Shown here piece by piece: positions 22,453 to 33,179 of a stretch of DNA of 64,000 nucleotides. Position 1 is the stretch's first letter. Each line of letters begins with the position of its first letter. A model generated the notes under the pieces. That model was not told where the DNA came from and made no database searches. It worked only from the letters and a program-made list of their open reading frames with translations. Location of the stretch: the NCBI RefSeq assembly GCF_000182565.1, contig NW_015971541.1, positions 1,001,039 to 1,065,038 of the forward strand, written 5' to 3'. The position numbers were made by a program, and so were the translations under genes. Source of the stretch: Spizellomyces punctatus DAOM BR117. Its lineage: Eukaryota; Chytridiomycota; Chytridiomycetes; Spizellomycetales; Spizellomycetaceae.

Positions 22453-22796
22453 GTTGGGTAGATATCTCGTGCGCGGCTGTGATGGGCAAGAGAGGGCTTG
22501 GCATATCTCTTTCTTCTTGTATCATTCTTCTTCGGTCTTAGGTAACATTAATAAATGGGTCATGCCAACCGCAAGTGTTCTTTGACACATTGGTTAACAA
22601 ATCCAGTTGTAACATTATGCGGATACGATCAGACGTGCGACGATTAGCAATAAGCAATCCAATGTACAGTCTCATTGATGTTATTATTATGTTCTGCATA
22701 TACATAGCAGCCTACTGACGCTATAACAAGGTACATCCCATCCTCTTCCGCATGGCCACTTCTCCGTTCACTCCTCCTAGTAAGCCCCACTGAATG
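22453..22796. other. Convergent 3' intergenic region
   Basis: Gap between the 3' ends of eL19 and PHF5A. AT-rich with no visible gene. Confidence 0.45.
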
Positions 22797-23203
22797 CTAT
22801 CTTTTCTTGAAACCATACTTTTTTCTTTCATAAAATAGATCTGTTTTACTGCTCCCCAGATTCACAATCTTCGGACAACCATCCCGCTGATAAAATTGAA
22901 CAGTAAAACATTAGGAATTCCGCAAGGTGACCACGAAAGTCTGAACCAAAAGGAACTTACGTCTTTCTCTTGCACAACACACTCCTTACAATAGTACGCA
23001 TCCGAAATTCCCGCCCCACCACAAATAACGCATCGTCCCTGATATGATCCATAATTACACTCATCGCAGATTCGCACCAGATCCGCTGGTCGCACGTAAG
23101 AATCACAGATCACGCATTTTCCGTCGCATTTTTCGCATAAACGTCCGATGGCTATTCCTGGTTGCTTTCGGCAAAAGATCAAATCGGGATGATGGCGGGC
23201 CAT
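22797..23203 (-). CDS. RDS3: Splicing factor PHF5A/Rds3 (SF3b complex)
   Basis: A zinc-knot subunit of the SF3b part of U2 snRNP, involved in branch-site recognition. Exons 22961-23203 and 22797-22886 join in phase 0 and give exactly 110 residues, the same length as the human protein. The sequence is nearly invariant: [60 protein letters not shown], then [20 protein letters not shown]. All zinc-binding cysteines of the CxxC pairs are present. It is divergent from the exosome gene CSL4 with a 233-bp shared promoter. Confidence 0.97.
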
Positions 23204-23352
23204 AGTTTACTGTGATGCTGCAAACAGTGTGTTCAGAGACGCTTGGAAAATGTGAGTGAAAGGACAAGGATAGGGAACAGATTGTGGGGTGCGAGCTTTT
23301 GAAATGCTGGTAGGGTATTTGGAATCTTGACGTTGCGCAGTCAGTTGTCCTT

Positions 23353-23366
23353 GTTGCTATAGCAAC
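23353..23366. promoter_or_regulatory. Perfect RFX X-box palindrome
   Basis: GTTGCTATAGCAAC is a perfect 14-bp inverted repeat that matches the X-box bound by RFX-family winged-helix factors. It lies about 150 bp upstream of PHF5A and 70 bp upstream of CSL4. Confidence 0.5.
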
Positions 23367-23436
23367 ATATGCATCTTGCCTTTGACCAAGCTGTTTCTTT
23401 GATCTCTGTTAACATTTGTTAACAATTAACGCAAAT

Positions 23437-24444
23437 ATGAACGATATTGTAACACCTGGACAGCGACTAGCGCACGCTGGCGACTATAAAGGTACTCCAC
23501 GAACGAAGGACTTTATTGGTCGATTCTTAAGTCTGACCGGTTTTTGTCCGTTCCCTCCGTTTGTCTAGTATCCTCTGGAACATATCAAAAGTGAGTTGTG
23601 GGGAGAGCTTGGTAGAACTGTTCTACTGGAATGGCGAGTGGTATCTTTGTCCATTGCCGTTATAGTTGCCGCACGAGCTGGGTTCCGGCTATGGAGCTGA
23701 TTGACAGAAAGATCACGAAGGGGAAATCCTCACTCGCTCACTCCTGAACGTAGGGACGATTTCATATACGCCTCAGTAGTCGGCATAAGTCAGATATTAC
23801 CACCAGAAAAAGAAGGCGAAGTAAGTATGTCATTTTGCAACGTCACCCTACACCCACGTCGCTGACTTGTTCGATAAAACGCGAATAGTCTCCAATAATC
23901 ACCGTAACACGCCACAAAGAATTCAACCCAATACCCGATGTAGGATCTATTGTAACGGGCCGCATCATCCGAGTCAACCAATTCTCTGCAACAATGACCA
24001 TCATGGTAGTCGGGACAGCACCATGCAAAGAAAACTTTCAAGGCGTCATTCGAGTACAAGATGTGCGAGCAACGGAGCGGGATAAAGTCCAGATCTACAA
24101 GAGTTTTAGACCAGGGGATGTCGTGAGGTTGGTCAATAAAGCGGGCACCCATACTCCTATGCAAGTACATAGCTAATAGGGCATGACAACAGAGCCGAAG
24201 TGGTTTCGCTTGGTGATGCGAGAAGTTATTATCTTTCGACAGCTAAGAACGAGCTGGGAGTGATATTTGCACAGAGTATGGCCGGATACACCATGATTCC
24301 AGTATCATGGGAGGAGATGATTTGCCCAAAGACAAAGGTAAACATCACGATATCCATGGCAGGTGACGGTAAATGGACTTCTACTGACTTTTGTGGAATA
24401 CATAGGTTGTTGAGCATAGAAAGTGTGCAAAGCCAGAGTCTTGA
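23437..24444 (+). CDS. CSL4: RNA exosome cap subunit Csl4 (EXOSC1)
   Basis: A cap subunit of the RNA exosome with S1 and zinc-ribbon domains. Six exons join in phase: 23437-23491, 23569-23590, 23754-23820, 23889-24127, 24193-24337 and 24406-24444, for 188 residues. Exon 2 is a 22-nt microexon encoding SSGTYQ. The N-terminal domain reads VTPGQRL, SSGTYQKDDFIYASVVG. The S1 domain reads VGSIVTGRIIRVNQFSATM, then GVIRVQDVRATERDKVQIYKSFRPGDVV. The C-terminal part reads VVSLGDARSYYLSTAKNELG and MIPVSWEEMICPKTK. The zinc-ribbon positions are reduced compared with yeast Csl4, as in animal EXOSC1. Confidence 0.92.
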
Positions 24445-24907
24445 GACGTTAGGAGGATTTGGGGGACTCAGCGCCGAGTAGCTTAGCCGTATGCACTTTA
24501 CCAAATAGATATGCGTATTAAGAATGTCAAGATTCTTTCCCATTTCATATAAATGGAGATGCTCACACATGGTAAACGGAAGATCTCTGCACCACTGTTT
24601 GATAAGAAGCAGCCGTGCTGTCGCTTTTCGTCGTAAGAAGTGGTGCTCAATTCGATTGAGGTAAGAAAAAGTTTGGTAACTACGGGCGCTGCTCAGATGG
24701 ACATGCAAGATGATACTTTGGGAACAGTTCGCTCGTGTGAAACGATAAATACAGATGATATTCGAATGCGCCATCCACAGGAGCGATCCGTTCACAGGCC
24801 GTCCGACCTGTAACCCCATACTAGCCCATCTAATCATCTCGGTGTTATGTAGCAGGGTGGAAGGAAAATTGTCTAATACTGGCTATTTGGATATGCTATC
24901 CACAGTT
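24445..24907. other. Convergent 3' intergenic region
   Basis: Tail-to-tail gap between CSL4 and mL44. A 202-codon minus-strand frame crosses it and the CSL4 exons; it has no recognisable domain and is treated as chance. Confidence 0.45.
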
Positions 24908-26068
24908 TCATGCATTTGTTGCGTCTTTGTCGAAGAATGTGATGCTGTCTTCGTCCAGGTCTGATGGCAATTTTATGTCCTTGACCTCTTGGAGGTAATG
25001 CTTTTGCAAAGCGTCTCTTACTGCCTAGATTGTGAGGATGCGACCATCAGCACTTATCACACCAGGAGCGGCCCTTGTAATGGATAACTTTGCTTACCCT
25101 TGTTTCTGCCATTTCCAACGAGCTGCCGTGCCCCTCCCCAATCTTCTCGACTCCAGAGTAGATTCCCACAATAAATACAGGTGAGCTAGATTGTCGACCG
25201 CTTTCCTTTACCAAACTAAAAGAGAGAGCTGATAAGAATACGCGTGGACTGTTGGCCCTTAACATTCCATCAAGTGCTTACCGTGACACCGGTCGGACTT
25301 GACCTTTGGCCTTGGTGATTTGTACCAACAGCCGCTTGGGGTTGAGCAACTTCAAGTGTGACTCTATATCCACTGATCGCGACAGGAAGTGAGCATGGAC
25401 AAACTGTCTCGTAATCTTGGCTCCCTTGTCTTGATACAGCGCCCCGATCAACGCTTGCAAGACTTTCCCCGCTACAAGAGCTTCCCCATTTGCAGATATT
25501 TGGCTAGTCTCCTCGCTGTTACCCTATACGGTGAAGCAGAATTAGTTCATACGTCCACAGATCGGTGGCCGGTACTACACGAACCTTCCAGCGCATCACG
25601 GTTGGTATCCCGAAATGTTTTCCCAAGCTGGCCAAGGCCTTGTCGCCGATGTAAGCCTTCACCACGCTTTCCACCGACTCCGCTGGCAACTCTGGAAACT
25701 TCATGTAGACATGCTCTGTAACATATAGTCCCAATACTTTTCCACCTTCAAGAGGTCGACAAGGCCACTGTCAAAATCTACGAATTTTGAAATAAAGCAG
25801 TGGCAAAGGACTTACCCAGATATTGAAGTCGGGAGAATGCTGACTTTGGCCCTGATGGGAAGGACTTGTGGGTGAGTGCCTCGTTCAGCAGTTTATTGTC
25901 GGAGAACTGGAATCCCGTCCGTGCCGAAAAGGCTGAGAGTTTGGCGAGGTCTTGGGGGGAGGGTGTAGATGTATATGAAATTGGTCGTGATTGGAGAGTT
26001 GTGCATGGCGCTTGCTGACACCACGCTCTTACAACTCGAGTTCGGGAGCCAAGTAAAAGGGTTCGCAT
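24908..26068 (-). CDS. MRPL3: Mitochondrial ribosomal protein mL44 (MRPL3 type)
   Basis: A large-subunit mitoribosomal protein derived from RNase III. The N-terminus ([16 protein letters not shown]) is a mitochondrial presequence. Exon 1 continues with [19 protein letters not shown] and RLQYLG, the RNase III fold start. Further exons give [18 protein letters not shown], then [20 protein letters not shown], then [21 protein letters not shown], then a dsRNA-binding domain ([37 protein letters not shown]) and a final exon with [13 protein letters not shown]. The acidic catalytic residues of RNase III are not evident, as expected for mL44. The gene is head-to-head with a PPR gene. Confidence 0.9.
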
Positions 26069-26254
26069 AATGACAACGGTGACCTAGGTGGATGGCAGGA
26101 AGGTCCCTTGAAGCTGAAGATCGTCGTGTTGCGAGTTTTTGCAATTGCAAGAATGGCCGACGTATTGCCATGGTTACGTCGGTTACCATCCAGTCGACGC
26201 GATTTGACCTTTGTCGTTGGTCTTCCCTCATCAATCAATGTACGGACCATAACA

Positions 26255-27592
26255 ATGCTAAAAAGATTTTTTAAATGCACGGCATGTCGTAACCGTGCTG
26301 CCTCACCTCGGCTGGCGTCAATAGCGGGGCAAGTACGAAGAATAGCTACCACGGAGCGCAATGACGATTCAGTTTCGATAGGAGAACAATTGCATCGAGC
26401 CTTTGCGCCGCTCCTGTCCAAAGACCCACAAACAGGTGGAGCTGCATCCGATGCTTTAATAGACACATCTGACCTTCCAACAGTTGCCCGTTGGACTGTC
26501 GCTCCGCGCAAGCGTCCTGTCACTGGTGCCATGGACACGTCAGGGTCAACGGCTGAAGCCCTCCACGCTGCGCTACGTTCTCACAATATTCGTCAGGCTT
26601 GGCAAGTATACAAGAACATGTATCGAGCGGGTAAATACGATACCCTTCATGCAGACGATCACAGCACCATACTCGGTTGGTTGACGGCACATACACTTCC
26701 CAGCCTTGCTGCTATTCACGCTGCCCGTGTTCTTGCAAATATGCGACGATCTGGCTACCGTCTGGACCTGAGAGATTACCATGCGACGATGTTGTGTCAT
26801 CTGCGGAATAACGATTTACGTCGTGTGGCTGAGACGTTTAAGGCAATCCGCGCGGACGGTGAACGACCAGACGCACGCGCTTTCAATCTGTTGATTGCTG
26901 CATATGGGCAGGGTAAGGATCTACGAGGTGCATTCAGAGCATGGGAACAAATGAAGCGGGAGGTACCGGGGGCGCAGGCCGACATGGACTCTTGGGCCGT
27001 CATGATCGAGGCATGTGGTATCTCCAACAGGATGGATGAGGCCGAAAGATTGTGTGATCAGCTGCGAGCTGCAAATGCGTATTCAGATCGTAAGGTCTAT
27101 GAGGCTATGATACGAGCGTATGGAGTGAACGGAGATCTTGAGAAGGCACTCAAAGTGTTTGGAGAATTGAAAGATGGGCGTGCACGGGAGAATGTAGATT
27201 TGGAAACGTACGATGGCATCATTTTGGCATGCGAGGCAGTAGACGATGTGGAAACAGCGCAAGAATTGTGGGATGAATTACGCGAGTTTTGCCGAGAGCA
27301 TGATCGCCCCTCGCAGAAACGAGCTATTGCGCCCCTTGTGACCACTTTCAACCGCATGCTGTCGCTGTATGCGCGGCATGGCGACGTTGGCCAGTCAGAA
27401 GCATTGTTCAAGGAGAGAAGCATGCTGTATCCGGAGGATCTTGCTAGTTATCAACATCTTCTTCGTGCCTACGCATATCGAGAAGAGTGGCAAGGGTGTG
27501 TCAAGGTATATGAGAGTATTGTTAAACGAGGGTTCTTGCCGGATATTGAGATAGTGCAGGTGGCCATGCATGCACAGAGTAAGATACGCTAA
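26255..27592 (+). CDS. Mitochondrial pentatricopeptide repeat (PPR) protein
   Basis: An RNA-binding helical-repeat protein, probably acting on mitochondrial transcripts or the mitoribosome. A single exon of 445 residues from ATG 26255. I chose this start because the N-terminus (MLKRFFKCTACRNRAAS...) looks like a presequence and leaves 186 bp of promoter; an in-frame ATG at 26153 is possible. At least seven PPR units are visible, for example DYHATMLCHLRNNDLRRVAE, AFNLLIAAYGQGKDLRGAFR, WAVMIEACGISNRMDEAERL, YEAMIRAYGVNGDLEKALKV and YDGIILACEAVDDVETAQEL. No DYW, SMR or nuclease domain follows. Fungal PPR proteins are too divergent to name by eye. Confidence 0.85.
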   Translation: MLKRFFKCTACRNRAASPRLASIAGQVRRIATTERNDDSVSIGEQLHRAFAPLLSKDPQTGGAASDALIDTSDLPTVARWTVAPRKRPVTGAMDTSGSTAEALHAALRSHNIRQAWQVYKNMYRAGKYDTLHADDHSTILGWLTAHTLPSLAAIHAARVLANMRRSGYRLDLRDYHATMLCHLRNNDLRRVAETFKAIRADGERPDARAFNLLIAAYGQGKDLRGAFRAWEQMKREVPGAQADMDSWAVMIEACGISNRMDEAERLCDQLRAANAYSDRKVYEAMIRAYGVNGDLEKALKVFGELKDGRARENVDLETYDGIILACEAVDDVETAQELWDELREFCREHDRPSQKRAIAPLVTTFNRMLSLYARHGDVGQSEALFKERSMLYPEDLASYQHLLRAYAYREEWQGCVKVYESIVKRGFLPDIEIVQVAMHAQSKIR

Positions 27593-27680
27593 GTCATTTG
27601 TAGCAAATATTTACAAGAGTGTATATAGTACAGACTACGGTTGCCGACACAGGCTTCCGTATTGTTGGCAATTATCACCC

Positions 27681-30323
27681 CTAGTCCCATCCAAACATCC
27701 ATTTTCCTATCGTCTTCTGTATTCCCCCAATCTCCCACTCTCTGCGTCCAATCCACAGATCATGTGTCATGTCCAATTTTCCGAACACACTTCCGCCTTT
27801 CCACGCCAGCACTCTAGAATCAATGTCGCGCGGGTTTTGCAATAGGCGCGGAGTCAGAGCGGGAGTAGCTCCAGTAGCTGACGCTGCTGCGAGCCTTTCT
27901 TTTAATGGCGTTCCTTGGAATACTGTTCCAAGCCGCTCCTCCAGCAATTTCGCCAATCCTGGTACCATTCCCCCGCCGCCCACTACCAGAATCGAAGAGC
28001 ACAGCTTTCGAACGCGTATTTCTAGGTCGCCATCTTTCATGTCTGCATAAGTTTGCGCGTATAGGCCAACGGAGTGTGCCAACGCTGCATCAAGAGGAAA
28101 GGATATCTCAGATAACGTTCCCATGAACCGGCGCCGTCGGAGGAAGTGCATTATCGGTGGTGGTTGAAGTACATCATCCGGTGACTTGGGTGCTTCAGAG
28201 AATCCTTTTGTATTTGCTATTGTCACTTCTGGACTTTGCGCAGAATTCCCCCCAGCCTCGTAACGGATTGCTCCTCCTTGCGTCGGACTCGCTAGCTTTG
28301 GATCTACTGATAGCACATCGGCAGCAGAGGGTTGATTATCCACCTCGAGGTCTGTTGTATTCGGAATATGACCCTCAGGAAATTTGTCGCTGTCCGCATT
28401 TTTCGACTCGCGTATGCGTTTCCCGTTGGTGGCGAGTTCTGCCGGATGGCTGATATAAGAACGGTAGGCTGCGGCTGCTGCAACTCCTGCATTGTGCGGC
28501 AATTCATCTCCCTCCGTGTCATCCTCTGCGTTGTAATCCAAATAGGTTTCGCGAAAAGCAACATGCTGTAGCTTTTTGGAGAAGTCAATCACGTAGGGGT
28601 GGAACAGGACCTGCGATGAGCCGTTAGCCTCCTTAAGACTTGATATTACAGTTCGGAGCAGTTAATACGCACCCTGGGAGCAGTCACCACCTCATCGTAA
28701 ACCTTGATCCTGTACAACAGAGTTGGTTGATCGGGAGCGCGAACGCAAAAGTTGCATAGGTTCACGGTCATGTCAATCTGTTTGGCCAGAACATTCAGCT
28801 TTGGACATTCCGCTCGCCCATTGCGATAGATAAGCTGGAACCCACCTCATTATTCGTGCAAAACTTTTCCTTCAGTTCGTCTGCAAGGAGCCAATCATAC
28901 ACATTCTTTTTGGGATTGAAATCGGTATACGGAAAAGCACTATTCAATAAAAGTTTCATCAAGAATGCCGTAATGTCATCGCCTCCGTATTTGAGATTGA
29001 CTCTAATATATCCAACCATCAGTTAAACACACACTCATCTCAAGGGTAGGCTGACTTGCACCCACCTTGTATCTGCAACACACATGCCGTCTTCTACGCA
29101 TGATATGCTGGTCTTCTGTGCTCCAATATCAATCACGCATGCAGTTGTAATCCCAGCGCCGAATGTGGCAGCCACAGATTCCTTGTTGAGCGATGGCTAG
29201 TGTTAGTGAGCGCTCACGAAGCGCACCAGTAACGCTACGGGACATACTTGGAGTGCTGTTACTCCCCGAAATCCCATGTTACGCAGCAGGAGTGTCGTCA
29301 TTTCACGCACATGTGCTTTACTAAATAAATCCGGCACCAACCACACGACATTGTATGATCCAAATTCAGAACGCAAAATCCCGAGTTCGCTTTCAATAAT
29401 CTCGCTCCATATAGTCTCCATATCGGCTAGACAACCCCATATTGACGTGTAGTCCGACATATTTAGCATCCCATGCTGGATTGGATAAAAGGCACGATAG
29501 ACTATTGCTGAATCTGAAGGCTCGTCTTCGTCAAAATTTTGCGGACTCACGATACGCAGAGCCTTTTAATTATCGTCAGTGTGTTGGGTGGATAAATGCG
29601 GTCTGGCTCTAGCAGGTCATCGACAGCCGTACCTTTGGCCCGACAATGTAACTCTCTAGATCGTTGAGCTCTGTCCATTCTATTTTATAAGGGTCATTAT
29701 GATCCGGTATCGTTTCTGGCGTAGCCTGCGAATTGAAGCCCACTACTTGACTATGCGCGTTCGGTACAGCCCGGATCTTCTGCGTTCGCATGCGATGCCG
29801 TATATCCTCCTGGATGGGATCATACAAGCCCGGCTCATCCCGAATTGTGTCTGGAAAAGTTTGGGCGATTGCGCCCGGATTGGCAGATCTGGTCTGATGG
29901 ACCTCTGTGCTGTCTCTGGTTTCGCGAACTTTCCTCACGATAACGTGCGGTACTTCTTTTGGGAACGCATCAGATGCTCTGCCCACGCGAAGATTACGGG
30001 AACCGGCATGGATAACAATTATGTCGGAAAAGTTCTCATCTGGCTGGACGGAATCATGGCAATGTGTAAGACTCCCGCAAGGCATCCTATCCCTTACGAC
30101 TCTGCCGAGACTATCCCCATCGGAATTACGAAAAAGACCTAGAGGTACAGCAACTTACATTCGGTTGGACATTATCGTTAACCTTGTCCGCAACAGCTAA
30201 CGAGCTCGCGGTTTTGAGGTATGTAGAATGAACGTTCTTGGGGTTCCAATTCGGGTAACCTTGGATCAGTGGGATGGATGTAAACTTTAGCGAGGGTAGG
30301 TCGTTAGGTTGTTGGGCGTACAT
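27681..30323 (-). CDS. ARP8: Actin-related protein 8 (INO80 complex)
   Basis: A nucleosome-binding actin-related subunit of the INO80 chromatin remodeller. The first exon (from MYAQQPN, 30323) has little conservation. The second starts with NFSDIIVIHAGSRNLRVGRASDAFP, the Arp8 nucleotide-fold entry. Then come YRAFYPIQHGMLN, the VVWLVPDLFSKAHVREM segment, TACVIDIGAQKTSISCVEDG, LKYGGDDITAFLMKLLL, VNLCNFCVRAPDQPTLLYRI with VYDEVV, and the last exon with LHSVGLYAQTY-like helix, SSILVVGGGGMVPGLAKLLEERL, and the Arp8 hallmark SRVLAWKGGSVFGKL. The last exon also holds a roughly 110-residue Ser/Pro/Asn-rich insertion, consistent with the loops that distinguish Arp8 from actin. The N-terminal start is uncertain; an ATG inside the first exon's end is an alternative. 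Confidence 0.92.
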
Positions 30324-33179
30324 GAGCCGGGAGCAGAGGCGGAACCAAAAAGGACGAAGGAGGAATGCACCAAAGTACAAGGACTCTGCACTGAGAACAG
30401 AGTCCAACAAGGGTGACGCGACCGCGTCCGAGCTCTTGTCTACTCAGATATTCTTGTCTTCGCACCTTCGTCCGAGCACCATCTACAGCAGATCTGACCA
30501 TATGAGAAGTGATACCCATTGTCGAGTACTCTAACTAGCTGCTACCAAGAGGCTTGTACACGCCCAAAACGTTACGATTGTTCCTAGCGGGACAGTACTC
30601 CCACTCCTGCTGGGCTTTGCTCGGATTGCTTGGCTGTCAAGCAGGGGATATGCAGCAGTGTAGGGCTGGTCCTAAGTAGAAGGAGCTGTGGAATAGTAGA
30701 TTGTCATACTAGGTCAAATTCATGGGGGAGACCACAAGGGATGCACATACACTTAGCGAAAGGACAGTACAGCGCAGCTTCATCCACATTATCAATTTTG
30801 TAGTGAAGCTAGCCCAAGGCGGTAAGGGTCTTATTCAGGTCACTGACGGAATGGTCTTTGGTCACAAAGAGGAGAAGGAAAGCAATTTATTACCCGTCGT
30901 CAGAGTAAGAAGTGGAAAATCAACTGGTCCCAGAGTCGAAGACTCCTCTGTTCCCCTTCCACCAACACAATGCACAAGAAGATGCGCGGCAGAGAGCGCT
31001 CCCAAGAAACCGGAAACGTGTGGAAGACTTGACTGGGAGTTGGTGGATTAATTTGGAGCATATGTAAGGAAGTGACTGGAAATGGCGTGAGGTTTTCGAG
31101 GGTTGCTGCACACATTTACGCGTTTGGGAATAGTGATGAATGAGGAGGGAGTGGAATGGGATGTAATGCCATTGGCAAAGTTTTCCCATTCGAAGCCTGG
31201 AAAAAACGACTAAAAGAAGAAGCATCCGGAAGTAATAAAGGGTGCTCAAAACCGAAGCTCCGCCGTGCCAAGAAGGAAGACCAAAGCACTTATCTCCTGC
31301 CCGCTCGCGCGTCGAGATGAAGCAGGAGACGCAGGATGTGAAGCCATGCGGCACAGAGTTATGCAAATACTCTTGATGCCAATAGGCCGGCTGCTAGAAA
31401 TGACAAGAATGGAACGGACTTCCTCAGGGTTCCGCATCCGGTCTGGGTCAGCATTGTCTGCGAGGCAAATCTGCCCGAAATGCACCTGTAGCTATTGATA
31501 ATTTGAAGTGCATGTTGGGAGCAGAGACTGAAAGGGCACGATTCAGAAGTGGTACGAGCTTGAAACAAAATCGTTGAGAGAGGGTCTCGCTTTGAATTCG
31601 TATTGTTGACCAGAGTGCGGATTGTATTACATTGCGACTGATTGAAGGAGAATCTAGGTGATGAAATCAATATCCATTGGACTCTGTCTTCGCGGCCTTT
31701 CTTTCTTTGTTCATTATCGTTATATCGCCGGCGGTGTTGCTGGTACTGGAATCAATCACTAGTCAGTCAGCGACAGATTACCAGGCATCAATTATTGCCA
31801 TCGGATCAGGCATTGTTGGGGGCAATCTGATGCACCGTTGGAACGGTACTTCCCGTTACGCTGGTAGTCTTGGTCATGATTGCTGGCAAATAGAGGAGGA
31901 GAGAGCCTTTTCGGGCTCTTGGACGCCGGTGGCTGGGACCCGCGGATATTCATCTGCCAATACCCTAGGGTGACCGAATCCTCATGATTCGATCGTATGT
32001 TTGGGTGCTTCTTGTGGCTCCTTGCGAGCCAGGAAAACACCCGCAAACTTATCTGTGAGGCACCGCTGTATCATCGTTGGCGGACGGAGCTCTCCAATAT
32101 GTATTTTTATGACATGTTGAAATACGGTTTTACGAAATGATGGTTTTGCGGCCAATGAATGTGATTGTATTTTTGTTCTCAAAACATTGGAATTTGGCAC
32201 TGTTGGCGTCTCCCTTTGCGTGAACCAGATTGCACTTTTAATTCATAATACAAGCGTTCAACGGCTACCCAAGTATACCCTTTGCAGAAGGCACGAAGTA
32301 TTTCCCTCGATGTTGACCACGTTTGGGAACGGGTTTTACATGTGTCTCTAAGACAGACATAGCAATCGATGTCCGCCTTACAATACCGATCCATTGAGTA
32401 GTAGAAGACGGTAGCAAGTAGAGGGCCACATCTAGCGCTAACTAGTTACTACCTTGAACATTTTCAAACCTGAACCTAACGAATAAGAGTGCCTAACAAC
32501 AGGATTGGTAGGAGATAAACAAATGGCCGTCCTCATTTGAGTAGTCGACATATAACTTTGTCAATTCATTGATTTATCTTATGTCGAATACAGAATATTA
32601 TTATTCGCTTGCCTGAACATAAAATTTTTGAGAATTAAAGCATTTGCCTAAAGGTGAGTCCATGTCGATTCTCTGCAACATATTCAGTGCGCCCTTCCTT
32701 CCAATGGACCGCCCACAGGAGAAAAGAATACTTGTTTGATCTTTTCGAGACAAGACGTCGGTAAGGATATTACAGATGATTCAGATTGAGGAAAGCATGA
32801 TCTTATTGCAATGAAGGTGATTATGGACTGGACGAGAGTATCACCCTGCTAACTACGACATACATTCAAGGTAAATGATTTGAAAATCCACGGCTGGAGT
32901 GCTAATAGAAACGGAATGTGTTAACATCTTGCGAACCGGATTAAAGAGCAGCTACTAGAATACTATTAGCCAAGTAAGGTAGAAAACATTAACAAAAACA
33001 AACAGTCTCTGGTTGCAAGTTATATCGTAGAGGTGATCATCGCAAATGGACAGCGAACGCGACGTGTGTCCGTAAAAGGCAGCACAACTGTCTGGCACGC
33101 GCTCTCCCACATGCACTAACAATTCATGGCATGAGCAAATAGTCATTTCTGTCGCTTCTTAACGTTTCCATCTGCCGCA
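30324..33179. other. Gene-poor interval of almost 3 kb
   Basis: No recognisable gene in the longest gap of the window. Open frames such as one at 31677-31973 with a hydrophobic segment (FAAFLSLFIIVISPAVLL) lack an ATG and a recognised domain. Base composition becomes more AT-rich toward 32400-33170. It may hold a fast-evolving or non-coding gene, or decayed transposon sequence; I found no terminal repeats by eye. Confidence 0.4.

Noticed and set aside
21572-22525. 317-codon minus-strand frame antisense to eL19
   Set aside because: It runs across the eL19 exons and introns and mirrors the codon bias of the real gene; no domain is visible.
24229-24837. 202-codon minus-strand frame antisense to the end of CSL4
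   Set aside because: It overlaps well-supported CSL4 exons and shows no protein family features.
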